Assembly (NCBI GenBank): GCA_030950825.1
Contig: JAUZQT010000015.1
Span: forward strand, 1-20,555
DNA from: Mariprofundaceae bacterium
GTDB lineage: Bacteria; Pseudomonadota; Zetaproteobacteria; Mariprofundales; Mariprofundaceae
Direction: 5' to 3'
DNA length: 20,555 bases
Below the pieces are notes generated by a model. The model was not told the origin of the DNA. It searched no databases and saw nothing but the letters and a program-made list of their open reading frames with translations. Shown one piece after another: positions 14,137-20,555 of this stretch; within the stretch, counting starts at the first letter, position 1, and every line of letters starts with the position of its first letter. Made by a program: the position numbers and the translations under genes.

Positions 14137-15438
14137 ATGCATTTTTTTAAAGCTAATATCTGGCGCATGTTAATATTTACGTGTGTTTTCCTTATGGCTT
14201 TAGCGCTTTCAGTAGCGATTGATTTTTATTTAGACCAGCGACATATGCGCTCTGTTGTGACGCATCGAGATGTAGTACCAGAGCGTTTTTCTGGCGTTAT
14301 TTCGCTTGAATCGCATCAAAAGGCTGCTGATTATACGATAGCGAAAGTGAAGTTAGCCAGCTGGGGTGGACTTCATGGTTTGGCTTTATTATTGCTTTGG
14401 ACGTTGGGTGGTGGCTTGGATGTTCTGGATCAATGGCTACGGGCTTGGCAATGGTCACCACTCACGACGGGTGTAGTTTTGGTGATTGTATTCTCAATAT
14501 TAGGAAGCTTATTGGAGTTGCCATTGTCTCTTTATTCAACATTTAAGGTCGAGCAAAGCTTTGGCTTTAATAAAATGACTTTGGGTTTGTATTTTTCAGA
14601 TATGCTTAAGCAGGGCTTGTTGATGATAGCCATTGCAGCCCCACTTATTTGGGTGGTTTTATGGTTGATGCAATCGGTAGGGGATATGTGGTGGCTATGG
14701 GCTTGGTGTGTGTGGACGGGCTTTTCAATTTTGATGATGTGGGCATACCCAACCTTTATTGCACCGCTATTCAATAAATTTGAGCCAATGGAAGAGGGCG
14801 AGCTTAAAGTTGCCATTGAAAGCCTGCTCGTGCGTTGTGGCTTTGAAAGCAATGGTTTGTTTAAAATGGATGGCTCAAAACGTTCGAGCCATGGCAATGC
14901 ATACTTTTCAGGTTTTGGTAAGTCCAAACGAATTGTGTTTTTTGACACACTGTTGGAGCAATTAACTATTGATGAAACCTTGGCAGTATTGGCGCATGAA
15001 TTAGGGCATTTTAAACGCAACCATATCAAAAAACGCATGTTATTGATGTTTTCTATGTCTCTAGCTGGCTTTGCAATAGTGGGCTGGCTGGCAGGGCAAG
15101 ACTGGTTTTATGCTGGGCTAGGTGTCTCACAGGTGTCACATTACATGCTGTTGATTTTATTTATGTTGGTGATGCCCGTATTTGCTTTTACACTATCGCC
15201 GTTAATGAGCATGTATTCGCGTAAACATGAGTTTGAAGCCGATGATTACGCCAAAGAATATGCCCGTGCAGAAGATTTAATTTCGGCATTGGTGAAAATG
15301 TATGATGATAATGCAGCAACATTAACACCTGATTCCTTGTATTCAGCGTGGCATGATTCTCACCCTCCAGCACCTGTGCGTGTGGCTTATTTAGAGAAAG
15401 AACTGGAGGAAAAAGTGGAAAGTGGCTTGGTAAAATAA
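14137..15438 (+). CDS. M48 (Ste24/CAAX protease 1-type) membrane zinc metalloprotease
   Basis: A 433-residue integral membrane protease of the Ste24-like M48 family. N-terminal hydrophobic segments occur at about residues 8-30, 65-85, 105-130 and 165-215 and match the M48 N-terminal membrane region (SLLELPLSLYSTFKVEQSFG is the family's recognisable loop). The catalytic motif is HELGH, with His287 and His291 as ligands and Glu288 as the base. The third ligand is Glu365 in EFEADDYA, with Asp369 completing the ExxxD motif. Bacterial members lack prenylated substrates and are thought to act in membrane protein quality control; the substrate is unknown here. The ATG at 14137 is preferred to upstream GTG (14128) and TTG (14125), but no clear Shine-Dalgarno site is visible. 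Confidence 0.93.
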   Translation: MHFFKANIWRMLIFTCVFLMALALSVAIDFYLDQRHMRSVVTHRDVVPERFSGVISLESHQKAADYTIAKVKLASWGGLHGLALLLLWTLGGGLDVLDQWLRAWQWSPLTTGVVLVIVFSILGSLLELPLSLYSTFKVEQSFGFNKMTLGLYFSDMLKQGLLMIAIAAPLIWVVLWLMQSVGDMWWLWAWCVWTGFSILMMWAYPTFIAPLFNKFEPMEEGELKVAIESLLVRCGFESNGLFKMDGSKRSSHGNAYFSGFGKSKRIVFFDTLLEQLTIDETLAVLAHELGHFKRNHIKKRMLLMFSMSLAGFAIVGWLAGQDWFYAGLGVSQVSHYMLLILFMLVMPVFAFTLSPLMSMYSRKHEFEADDYAKEYARAEDLISALVKMYDDNAATLTPDSLYSAWHDSHPPAPVRVAYLEKELEEKVESGLVK

Positions 15439-16812
15439 ATGGCTATTGAATTACTTTCCCCAGCTGGGACGATTAAAAATATGCGCTATGCCTTTGCGTA
15501 TGGGGCCGATGCAGTGTATGCAGGCCAGCCGCGTTACTCTTTACGTGTGCGTAATAACGACTTTCAGCTAGAAAATTTAAAGGCAGGCATTGATGAAGCT
15601 CATGTCTTGGGGCGAAAGTTCTTTGTTGCCAGTAATTTATTGCCGCATAATAACAAGTTAAAACGCTACCTTGAGCATATGCAACCCGTCATTGATATGC
15701 AGCCTGATGCACTGATTATGGCGGATCCTGGTTTGATTATGATGGTGCGCGAGCGGTGGCCTGAAATTCCAGTGCATTTATCTGTGCAAGCCAACACCAT
15801 GAATTGGGCTGCAGTGCAGTTTTGGCAGTCAGTCGGTATTTCACGTATTATTTTATCGCGCGAGCTCTCCTTGGATGAAGTGGAAGAGATTCGTCAGCAG
15901 TGCCCTGATACGGAGTTGGAAGTATTTGTGCATGGGGCACTATGTGTTGCTTATTCAGGTCGTTGTCTATTATCGGGTTATTTTAACCATCGTGATGCCA
16001 ACCAAGGTTCTTGCACCAATGCTTGTCGCTGGAAATATGGTATGCAGGAAGGGAAAGAAGATGTTAGCGGTGATGTGTTGGATGCAACAAGCATGCAAGA
16101 AGTGATGAATCCACAGCCCTTTTCGGAATCATTGTCAAGCTGTGGTGGGCTTGAGCGACATCCCGAAGCAGATAAGATATATCTGCTCGAAGAAGAAAAT
16201 CGCCAAGGTGATTTGATGCCAATTATGGAAGATGAGCATGGTACATACATCATGAACTCTCGGGATTTGAGGGCTATTGAGCATGTGGAACGCTTGGTTA
16301 AAATTGGTGTAAATTCACTCAAAATTGAAGGGCGCACCAAATCGCATTACTATGTTGCGCGTACCACGCAATTGTATAAAAAAGCCATCGATGATGCAGT
16401 TGCAGGCAAAGGTTTTGACTGGAGCTTGATGCGTAAGCTCGATGCCTTGGCAAACCGTGGTTATACCGATGGTTTTTATCAACGCAGACATACGGCAGCA
16501 CATCAAAATTATGAGCAGGGCGCATCATTGCGCTTTAATCAACGATTTGTTGGCGAATTGATTGCCTATGATGAAATTTCTGGCTTGGCTGAATTTCATG
16601 TAAAAAACAAATTTTTAGTCGGTGATTCGGTAGAATTGATTGACCCTAAAGGCAATCAAACCTTTAATATATCCAGTATGATTGATGCCCGTAAAAATGA
16701 AGCAACGGATATGGTGCCAGGAAGTGGGCATCGTGTGAAAATCCCTGTGCCATGCAGGCCTTCAAAAGAAGCACTTTTGGCAGTGAATGTAGCTGATAAA
16801 ATGGTCTGCTAA
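15439..16812 (+). CDS. trhP: tRNA 5-hydroxyuridine modification protein TrhP (YegQ, peptidase U32 family)
   Basis: The 457-residue sequence follows E. coli YegQ closely from the N-terminus: IELLSPAGTIKNMRYAFAYG, ADAVYAGQPRYSLRVRNNDF, MADPGLIMMVRERWPEIPVH and LSVQANTMNWA. TrhP, with TrhO as an alternative route, makes 5-hydroxyuridine at wobble position 34 of tRNAs using prephenate; despite the family name it is not known as a protease. Cys169, Cys176, Cys192 and Cys196 (HGALC, GRC, SCTNAC) are candidate iron-sulfur ligands, by analogy with UbiU and UbiV. The region after residue 200 is partly divergent and contains SLSSCGGLERH. The start directly abuts the protease stop (TAAATG). Confidence 0.93.
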   Translation: MAIELLSPAGTIKNMRYAFAYGADAVYAGQPRYSLRVRNNDFQLENLKAGIDEAHVLGRKFFVASNLLPHNNKLKRYLEHMQPVIDMQPDALIMADPGLIMMVRERWPEIPVHLSVQANTMNWAAVQFWQSVGISRIILSRELSLDEVEEIRQQCPDTELEVFVHGALCVAYSGRCLLSGYFNHRDANQGSCTNACRWKYGMQEGKEDVSGDVLDATSMQEVMNPQPFSESLSSCGGLERHPEADKIYLLEEENRQGDLMPIMEDEHGTYIMNSRDLRAIEHVERLVKIGVNSLKIEGRTKSHYYVARTTQLYKKAIDDAVAGKGFDWSLMRKLDALANRGYTDGFYQRRHTAAHQNYEQGASLRFNQRFVGELIAYDEISGLAEFHVKNKFLVGDSVELIDPKGNQTFNISSMIDARKNEATDMVPGSGHRVKIPVPCRPSKEALLAVNVADKMVC

Positions 16813-17396
16813 TGTATGCTCAGTCTACTTTAGAACAAACGCTTCCCAAAGCCATTCTGCTCGACCGTGATGGAGTGATTAATTTTGATTCGGCAGATTA
16901 TATTTTAAGCCCTGAACAATGGCGGCCTATTCCGGGTAGCTTGGAAGCAATTGCCAAACTGACACAAGCCAGTATCCCTATTGCCATTGTGAGTAACCAA
17001 TCAGCACTTGGCCGTGGCATGCTGCATAACGATGTGTTTCAGAATATTCATGCAAAGATGTTATTATGCATTGAAGAGCTTGGAGGCCGCATTGATCATG
17101 TGTTCTACTGCCCTCATACGCCACAGCATGGCTGCACATGCCGCAAACCTTTGCCTGGCATGGTTTTTGATTCATTGGCAGCCTTCAATCTGCAACACGA
17201 GCCTGAATTGGCATGCATGATGGGTGACTCCCTACGCGATATACAGGCGGCATTAGCCGCTAATGTTCCCGCAATACTGCTACAAAGTGGTTATGGCAAT
17301 GCAGCCAGTATTCTTCAAGAAGCACGCGAACATAATCCATCCATTCAATCATTTCCAGATTTAGCGACGGCTGTTGACAGTATTTTGGGCTATTAG
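16812..17396 (+). CDS. gmhB: D-glycero-beta-D-manno-heptose-1,7-bisphosphate 7-phosphatase
   Basis: GmhB removes the 7-phosphate from heptose bisphosphate in ADP-heptose synthesis for the LPS inner core. The 194-residue HAD protein has the nucleophile motif LLDRDGVI (Asp18, Asp20), the VSNQSALGRG motif, and the zinc site Cys100, His102, Cys108 and Cys110 (CPHTPQHGCTC). The third HAD motif with the metal-binding acids is MMGDSLRDIQAA. Its ATG shares a base with the trhP stop (TAATG), and plsC begins within 2 nt of its end, so coupled expression is likely. Other heptose genes are not in the window. Confidence 0.93.
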   Translation: MYAQSTLEQTLPKAILLDRDGVINFDSADYILSPEQWRPIPGSLEAIAKLTQASIPIAIVSNQSALGRGMLHNDVFQNIHAKMLLCIEELGGRIDHVFYCPHTPQHGCTCRKPLPGMVFDSLAAFNLQHEPELACMMGDSLRDIQAALAANVPAILLQSGYGNAASILQEAREHNPSIQSFPDLATAVDSILGY

Positions 17397-17397
17397 C

Positions 17398-18114
17398 ATG
17401 CTTTTTCTACGCTCACTTTTATTCAACGGCTGTTTTTTTGTGATGACCGCTATTTTTTCCTCATTGGTATTATGTTTTCGATTATTTGGTCACGCGCCAG
17501 CCTGGTTCTGGGCAAGGCAATGGACAAACACGACTTTATTTTTAGTCCGCTATATTTGCGGGATAAAGCTACAAATTGAGGGTGTGGAACATATCCCAGA
17601 CACCGCCTGTGTATTAATGGCAAAACACCAATCTGCTTTTGAAACACTTCTTATGCCCTGCTTGATTCCACCTTTTGTTTGGATTATGAAACGTGAGTTG
17701 TTTTATATTCCTTTTTTTGGATGGGCCTTATGGGTAATGAAAACCATTGGTATTCGCAGAGGTAACCCGCGTGAAGCCATCAAGCAAGTCAATACGGATG
17801 GTTCGAAATTGTTGAAGCAGGGTTATTGGGTGGTTGTCTTTCCAGAAGGTACACGCTCGAGCATTGGAACATCTGGCGACTACAAGGCTGGTGGCATTGT
17901 ACTGGCTCAAAAAGCCAATGTGGGTATTTTGCCCATGGCGCACAATGCTGCGACATGCTGGCCAAAACGTGGTTTTATCAAAAAACCAGGGCTTATTACC
18001 ATTCGTTTTCTACCCTTTATTCCCGCTGACATCGTTAGCTCTTCTAATCGCAAAGAACTTCTTCATACCTTAAAACATGATATTGAAGCGCATACGCGAC
18101 AAATAGGCGGCTAG
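17398..18114 (+). CDS. plsC: 1-acyl-sn-glycerol-3-phosphate acyltransferase, PlsC family
   Basis: PlsC transfers an acyl chain to lysophosphatidic acid to make phosphatidic acid at the inner membrane. The ATG at 17398 gives 238 residues and begins with a hydrophobic segment (about 5-30); an in-frame TTG at 17374 lies inside gmhB and is rejected. Motif I reads KHQSAFE: His77 and Glu82, an HX4E form of the usual HX4D. Motif III is FPEGTR at 148-153, with the ERELFYIPFFGWAL-like motif II (KRELFYIPFFGWALW). The gmhB-plsC pairing also occurs in other Gram-negative bacteria. The identity as AGPAT is firm; acyl-donor preference cannot be read. Confidence 0.9.
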   Translation: MLFLRSLLFNGCFFVMTAIFSSLVLCFRLFGHAPAWFWARQWTNTTLFLVRYICGIKLQIEGVEHIPDTACVLMAKHQSAFETLLMPCLIPPFVWIMKRELFYIPFFGWALWVMKTIGIRRGNPREAIKQVNTDGSKLLKQGYWVVVFPEGTRSSIGTSGDYKAGGIVLAQKANVGILPMAHNAATCWPKRGFIKKPGLITIRFLPFIPADIVSSSNRKELLHTLKHDIEAHTRQIGG

Positions 18115-18202
18115 CTTTGTAAGCACTTATGGCCATATGCAGCAAAGTCTTGCGCAATACGCATAATTAAATATGGTTAATCAAATATTACGGGGGATCA
18201 AT

Positions 18203-18817
18203 ATGAAAATCACAGTAATTTCAATCATGGTGATGTTTTTCTTATCTGCTTGCCACACCTTGAATCAAGAGCATTATGACTCAATCGTAGCTACACCAGG
18301 TGAAATCAAATCACTACAACAGTCCAATAAAAAAGTGCAGCAAGATATTCTCTCAATTAAAGATTCTCTGAGCCGTATGCAGCACAGTATGAAACAAGAA
18401 ATCAATCGCTTATCAGTAAATATTTCCCAGCCAACATCAACGTCGATTCAAATTGTATTACAACAGCAGCTACTGTTTGATAGTGGCTCCAGCTTGATTT
18501 CGGTCAGTGGTCGGAAAGCTTTATCTAAATTTGCGACTGCGCTAGAGCACGCACCTGCATCAGCCAAGGTGCGGATTGTCGGGCATACCGATAACCAGCC
18601 CGTTGGCGCAACATTAAAAGGAACATTCACGGATAATTGGGAATTATCCGCAGACCGCGCTGCTGCTGTGGCACGTTATCTGGTTTGGGGCGAGAAAATT
18701 TCACCAAACCGCCTGCATATTGAAGGTAGTGCTGGCACACAAGCTGTGGCCGATAATGCCACAAAAGAAGGCCGCGCTAAAAATCGCCGTATTGAGCTAT
18801 TCATCGAAGGTAGCTAA
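18203..18817 (+). CDS. OmpA-domain outer-membrane lipoprotein
   Basis: A 204-residue lipoprotein. The ATG at 18203 follows GGGGGA; an in-frame upstream start at 18173 would spoil the signal peptide. The signal ends in the lipobox LSAC with Cys17 as the lipidated residue; the residue after it is His, not Asp, which favours the outer membrane. Residues about 30-75 are polar and heptad-like (SLQQSNKKVQQDILSIKDSL), a probable coiled coil. The C-terminal OmpA/Pal-type domain spans about 85-204, with LLFDSGSSLI, VGHTDNQP, the NWELSADRAAAVARYL motif and NRRIELFIEG, the peptidoglycan-binding signature. It is not the usual Pal of a tol operon; no tol genes flank it. Confidence 0.88.
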   Translation: MKITVISIMVMFFLSACHTLNQEHYDSIVATPGEIKSLQQSNKKVQQDILSIKDSLSRMQHSMKQEINRLSVNISQPTSTSIQIVLQQQLLFDSGSSLISVSGRKALSKFATALEHAPASAKVRIVGHTDNQPVGATLKGTFTDNWELSADRAAAVARYLVWGEKISPNRLHIEGSAGTQAVADNATKEGRAKNRRIELFIEGS

Positions 18818-18842
18818 CACTTCACTGAGCGACATTTGCACG

Positions 18843-19352
18843 ATGACTGAATTGGCAAAAATGATTGCTGGCCAGCCTTATAACTGCTTGGACATTGAAC
18901 TTCGTCAGCTAAGAGAAAAGTCTCGACTGGCGTGCGCCAAATACAATGCCCATCCAAGCACTGGGAATATGAGGCACATCAAGCGTTTATTTAAAAGCAT
19001 CGGCAGTGCTGTTTTAGAGCCTGGATTTCAGTGTGATTATGGCATCAATATTCAGGTTGGCGATAATTTTTATGCCAATTTCCAATGCATATTACTTGAT
19101 GCTGCAAACATCTGTATCGGGAATAATGTTTTGCTTGGCCCTAGCGTGCACATCTATACATCAGACCACCCGAAAGATGCATTACAAAGAAAACAAGGCA
19201 TCTGCTTTGCCAAAGCTGTTCAAATTGGCAATGATGTCTGGATTGGTGGTGGCGCAAAAATATTACCAGGCATCCATATTGGTGATGGTGCAATCATTGG
19301 TGCCAATGCTGTTGTAACAAAGAATATCTCAGCGTATAGTATTTATTATTAG
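18843..19352 (+). CDS. Hexapeptide-repeat acyltransferase, maltose/galactoside acetyltransferase type, shortened C-terminus
   Basis: A left-handed beta-helix acetyltransferase of the LacA/Maa family. The N-terminal cap (AKMIAGQPYNCLDIELRQLR) matches the maltose acetyltransferase domain, followed by hexapeptide repeats (IQVGDNFYANFQCIL, ICIGNNVLLGPSVHIY, VQIGNDVWIGGGAKILPG). His109 in TSDHP aligns with the catalytic histidine. The frame ends at VVTKNISAYSIYY, so the usual GNPA-R/K tail that normally follows this motif is absent: 169 residues against about 183-203. The natural substrate is unknown. The start is the ATG at 18843, with no good Shine-Dalgarno site. No GNPA remnant was found in the other frames just downstream. 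Confidence 0.8.
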   Translation: MTELAKMIAGQPYNCLDIELRQLREKSRLACAKYNAHPSTGNMRHIKRLFKSIGSAVLEPGFQCDYGINIQVGDNFYANFQCILLDAANICIGNNVLLGPSVHIYTSDHPKDALQRKQGICFAKAVQIGNDVWIGGGAKILPGIHIGDGAIIGANAVVTKNISAYSIYY

Positions 19353-19435
19353 CAGCTTTTGAACAGTGTTTCTCAAGTTATTCCGCGCCCATTTCTTATT
19401 GGCATTGACGGATACTACTTTTAAATGGAGGCTCA

Positions 19436-19636
19436 ATGAGCGTTATCTACGGCCTAATTCCAGGCATGATTTTACTCGGGCTAATCAGTGTATTGGTGTT
19501 TTTCTGGGCTGTCAGGAGCGGGCAGTATGATGATATGGAGGGCCCTGCATACCGCATACTTGATGATGACGACTTGGAATGCGGTCATACAAACACCAAA
19601 GAAGATACCAATAAAGAAAAAGAACATTCCGATTGA
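19436..19636 (+). CDS. ccoS: cbb3-type cytochrome oxidase assembly protein CcoS
   Basis: CcoS is a small membrane protein needed to insert metal cofactors into cbb3-type cytochrome oxidase. The 66-residue protein has one transmembrane helix (about residues 5-27, IPGMILLGLISVLVFFWAV), followed by the hallmark RSGQYDDMEGPAYRIL and an acidic DDDDLECG stretch; the remaining tail is hydrophilic and lysine/glutamate rich. A GGAGG at 19427-19431 supports the start. The stop overlaps the next gene (TGATG). The cbb3 structural genes and the copper pump gene ccoI are not in the window, so ccoS is detached from the common ccoGHIS order here or the rest lies elsewhere. Confidence 0.9.
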   Translation: MSVIYGLIPGMILLGLISVLVFFWAVRSGQYDDMEGPAYRILDDDDLECGHTNTKEDTNKEKEHSD

Positions 19637-20310
19637 TGGGTGATTTTTTGTCGCCCTTGTTATGGATGTTTATCATGGGTTTTATGGGCAGTTTGCATTG
19701 CATTGGCATGTGTGGAGGGCTGCTTACAGCTGTTAGCATGAGCCAACAAAAAACATGGTGGGCAGGGCTGGTCATTTATCAACTGGGGCGTATTACTACC
19801 TATGCCATACTGGGTCTTTTGGTCGGCTTTACAGGCTTGGCCTTGCATGATCTTGGTGGCCATACTGTTCAACGCCTTATCACCATTCTCGCAGGCTTGA
19901 TGATTATTATTTTCGCCTTGAATTTCGCAGGTTGGCTACCTGATCCCCTACAGCGCCTGAGTGTTTGGGTTGGTCGAAAAACGGGGTTGATGAAGTTGGC
20001 TGGGAACTTGGCAAATCATGCTCGCCTGCATGGTTGGTATGCACTGGGGCTTGTAAATGGCTTGCTACCGTGCGGCTTGGTTTATGCAGCCCTTGCTATG
20101 GGGCTTGCCTCTGAGCATGCACTAAAAGCCAGTGCAATGATGGCGAGCTTCGGTTTAGGCACCGTGCCTGCCATGATGTTTGTGCCATCATTATTACAAA
20201 AAATGAGCCCTGTCTTGCGTTTAAAAATAATGCGTATTGCAGCACTTTTGATGCTATCGCTCGGTGTTCTGACAATTTTCAGAAGCGCCATGCGTGGGCA
20301 TGTAATGTGA
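19636..20310 (+). CDS. TauE/SafE-type (UreH/DsbD-like) multispanning membrane protein
   Basis: A 224-residue protein with about six hydrophobic segments. The ATG at 19636 overlaps the ccoS stop; a TTG at 19633 is less likely. The N-terminal motif GSLHCIGMCGG (Cys22, Met25, Cys26) and the later NGLLPCGLVY (Cys146) are typical of the family found next to ccoS in many cbb3 clusters, often called sulfite exporter TauE/SafE or cytochrome c biogenesis transmembrane-like. The H-C-x2-M-C arrangement suggests metal or thiol handling, perhaps copper delivery to cbb3 oxidase, which is inference. No enzymatic assignment is made. Confidence 0.85.
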   Translation: MGDFLSPLLWMFIMGFMGSLHCIGMCGGLLTAVSMSQQKTWWAGLVIYQLGRITTYAILGLLVGFTGLALHDLGGHTVQRLITILAGLMIIIFALNFAGWLPDPLQRLSVWVGRKTGLMKLAGNLANHARLHGWYALGLVNGLLPCGLVYAALAMGLASEHALKASAMMASFGLGTVPAMMFVPSLLQKMSPVLRLKIMRIAALLMLSLGVLTIFRSAMRGHVM

Positions 20311-20316
20311 ACACAA

Positions 20317-20555
20317 TGTAAAAGGGGTCAGATACCGTCTTGAAAGTCAACATTTTTTAAGCTGAAAATCAGGATTAAATGGCTGATTATTTTTCAGCAC
20401 GGCATAAATAATAAGGATTAACTTTCGCATTACGGCTCCCACAATAAGCATCTTTGGTTTTCCTGCTTTTAGAAGCCTTTCTCTCATTTCAATCAATGGT
20501 GGATTGTACCTCATCGCGACCAATGCAGGCATAAACAATGACTTCCTAACCTTCG
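20317..20555 (-). mobile_element. IS110-family insertion sequence, one end (partial)
   Basis: The element includes the transposase fragment and a short non-coding end between its stop and the membrane protein gene. The segment AAAAGGGGTCAGATACCGTC at 20319-20338 is the likely terminal sequence; the exact boundary was not determined because IS110 elements lack long inverted repeats and usually make no target duplication. The region that would encode a bridge RNA, if upstream of the transposase, is outside the window. Confidence 0.6.
20347..20555 (-). CDS. IS110-family transposase, C-terminal part (partial at window edge)
   Basis: Read on the minus strand, 68 codons from the right edge end with TGA at 20349-20347. 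The peptide RKSLFMPALVAMRYNPP, followed by RERLLKAGKPKMLIVGAVMR and KLILIIYAVLKNNQPF, matches the end of the transposase domain of IS110/IS1111 elements, which use DEDD-type catalysis and a bridge RNA. A TTG within the frame is not the real start; the N-terminal part lies beyond the window. The visible part has no internal stop. It faces the ccoS pair convergently. Confidence 0.85.
   Translation of the reverse strand, partial: KVRKSLFMPALVAMRYNPPLIEMRERLLKAGKPKMLIVGAVMRKLILIIYAVLKNNQPFNPDFQLKKC

Noticed and set aside
14532..15038. Long minus-strand frame opposite the protease gene
   Set aside because: It is the reverse of a strongly conserved M48 coding region and resembles no known protein.
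18128..18137. Perfect palindrome TATGGCCATA after plsC
   Set aside because: It is only 10 bp, has no T-run and no second copy, so an operator or terminator call is not supported.
18150..18177. TTGCGC and TATGGT as a promoter for the lipoprotein gene
   Set aside because: Both hexamers match the consensus weakly; a promoter is likely somewhere in the 88-nt gap but cannot be placed.
18720..18842. Upstream extension of the acetyltransferase frame into the lipoprotein gene
   Set aside because: It overlaps the conserved OmpA domain, and the family's N-terminal cap begins at the ATG at 18843.
19358..19378. TTGA...TCAA half-sites upstream of ccoS as an FNR box
   Set aside because: The spacing between half-sites is 10 nt, not the 6 nt between TTGA and TCAA of an FNR site.
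19399..19427. TTGGCA with an AT-rich -10-like sequence in front of ccoS
   Set aside because: The -10 would lie on the Shine-Dalgarno region about 10 nt before the start, leaving no leader although a good ribosome-binding site is present.
1..20555. tRNA or rRNA genes, CRISPR arrays, tandem repeats, toxin-antitoxin or defence modules
   Set aside because: No cloverleaf with a T-arm motif, no regularly spaced repeats and no proteins of such systems were seen on either strand.

Overview
The window is the ribosomal protein super-operon of a moderately AT-leaning Gram-negative bacterium, followed by housekeeping genes and the end of an insertion sequence. The gene order secY-adk-infA-rpmJ-rpsM differs from the usual gamma/beta order (no adk there) and the usual alpha order (no infA-rpmJ there). 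It occurs together with a short zinc-type S14, a zinc-type S4, L36 and adenylate kinase, and with Proteobacteria-like TrhP, GmhB, PlsC and CcoS. GmhB and an OmpA-type lipoprotein point to an outer membrane with heptose-containing LPS; CcoS points to a microaerobic cbb3 oxidase. I infer an early-branching proteobacterium, possibly zetaproteobacterial, but the sequence alone does not prove this.

Positions 1-13910 hold 30 same-strand genes with gaps of at most 42 nt and several start/stop overlaps: the S10 block (end of rpsJ, rplC, rplD, rplW, rplB, rpsS, rplV, rpsC, rplP, rpmC, rpsQ), the spc block (rplN, rplX, rplE, rpsN, rpsH, rplF, rplR, rpsE, rpmD, rplO, secY, adk, infA, rpmJ) and the alpha block (rpsM, rpsK, rpsD, rpoA, rplQ). 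No internal intrinsic terminator is visible, so this can be one transcription unit. A strong rho-independent terminator follows at about 14074-14106. Between rplQ and that terminator is a 160-nt non-coding stretch with a possible sigma70-type promoter, so a short untranslated RNA or a leader for the next operon is conceivable.

Positions 14137-18114 hold four tightly coupled genes: a membrane M48/Ste24-type zinc protease, the tRNA hydroxylation protein TrhP (YegQ, U32 family), the heptose bisphosphate phosphatase GmhB and an acylglycerophosphate acyltransferase (PlsC). Adjacent stop and start codons touch or overlap. The last two fit envelope lipid and LPS synthesis.

Positions 18203-20310 hold an OmpA-domain lipoprotein, a hexapeptide-repeat acetyltransferase that ends early at its C-terminus, ccoS, and a membrane protein of the TauE/SafE (UreH/DsbD-like) type overlapping ccoS. 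The window ends in the minus-strand 3' part of an IS110-family transposase, lying immediately downstream of and convergent with the ccoS pair.

Most of the window is conserved core genome. I found no undescribed multi-gene system. The points most worth checking are the altered AMP-site motif of Adk, the promoter-terminator unit after rplQ, the shortened acetyltransferase, the isolated ccoS pair and the IS110 boundary.
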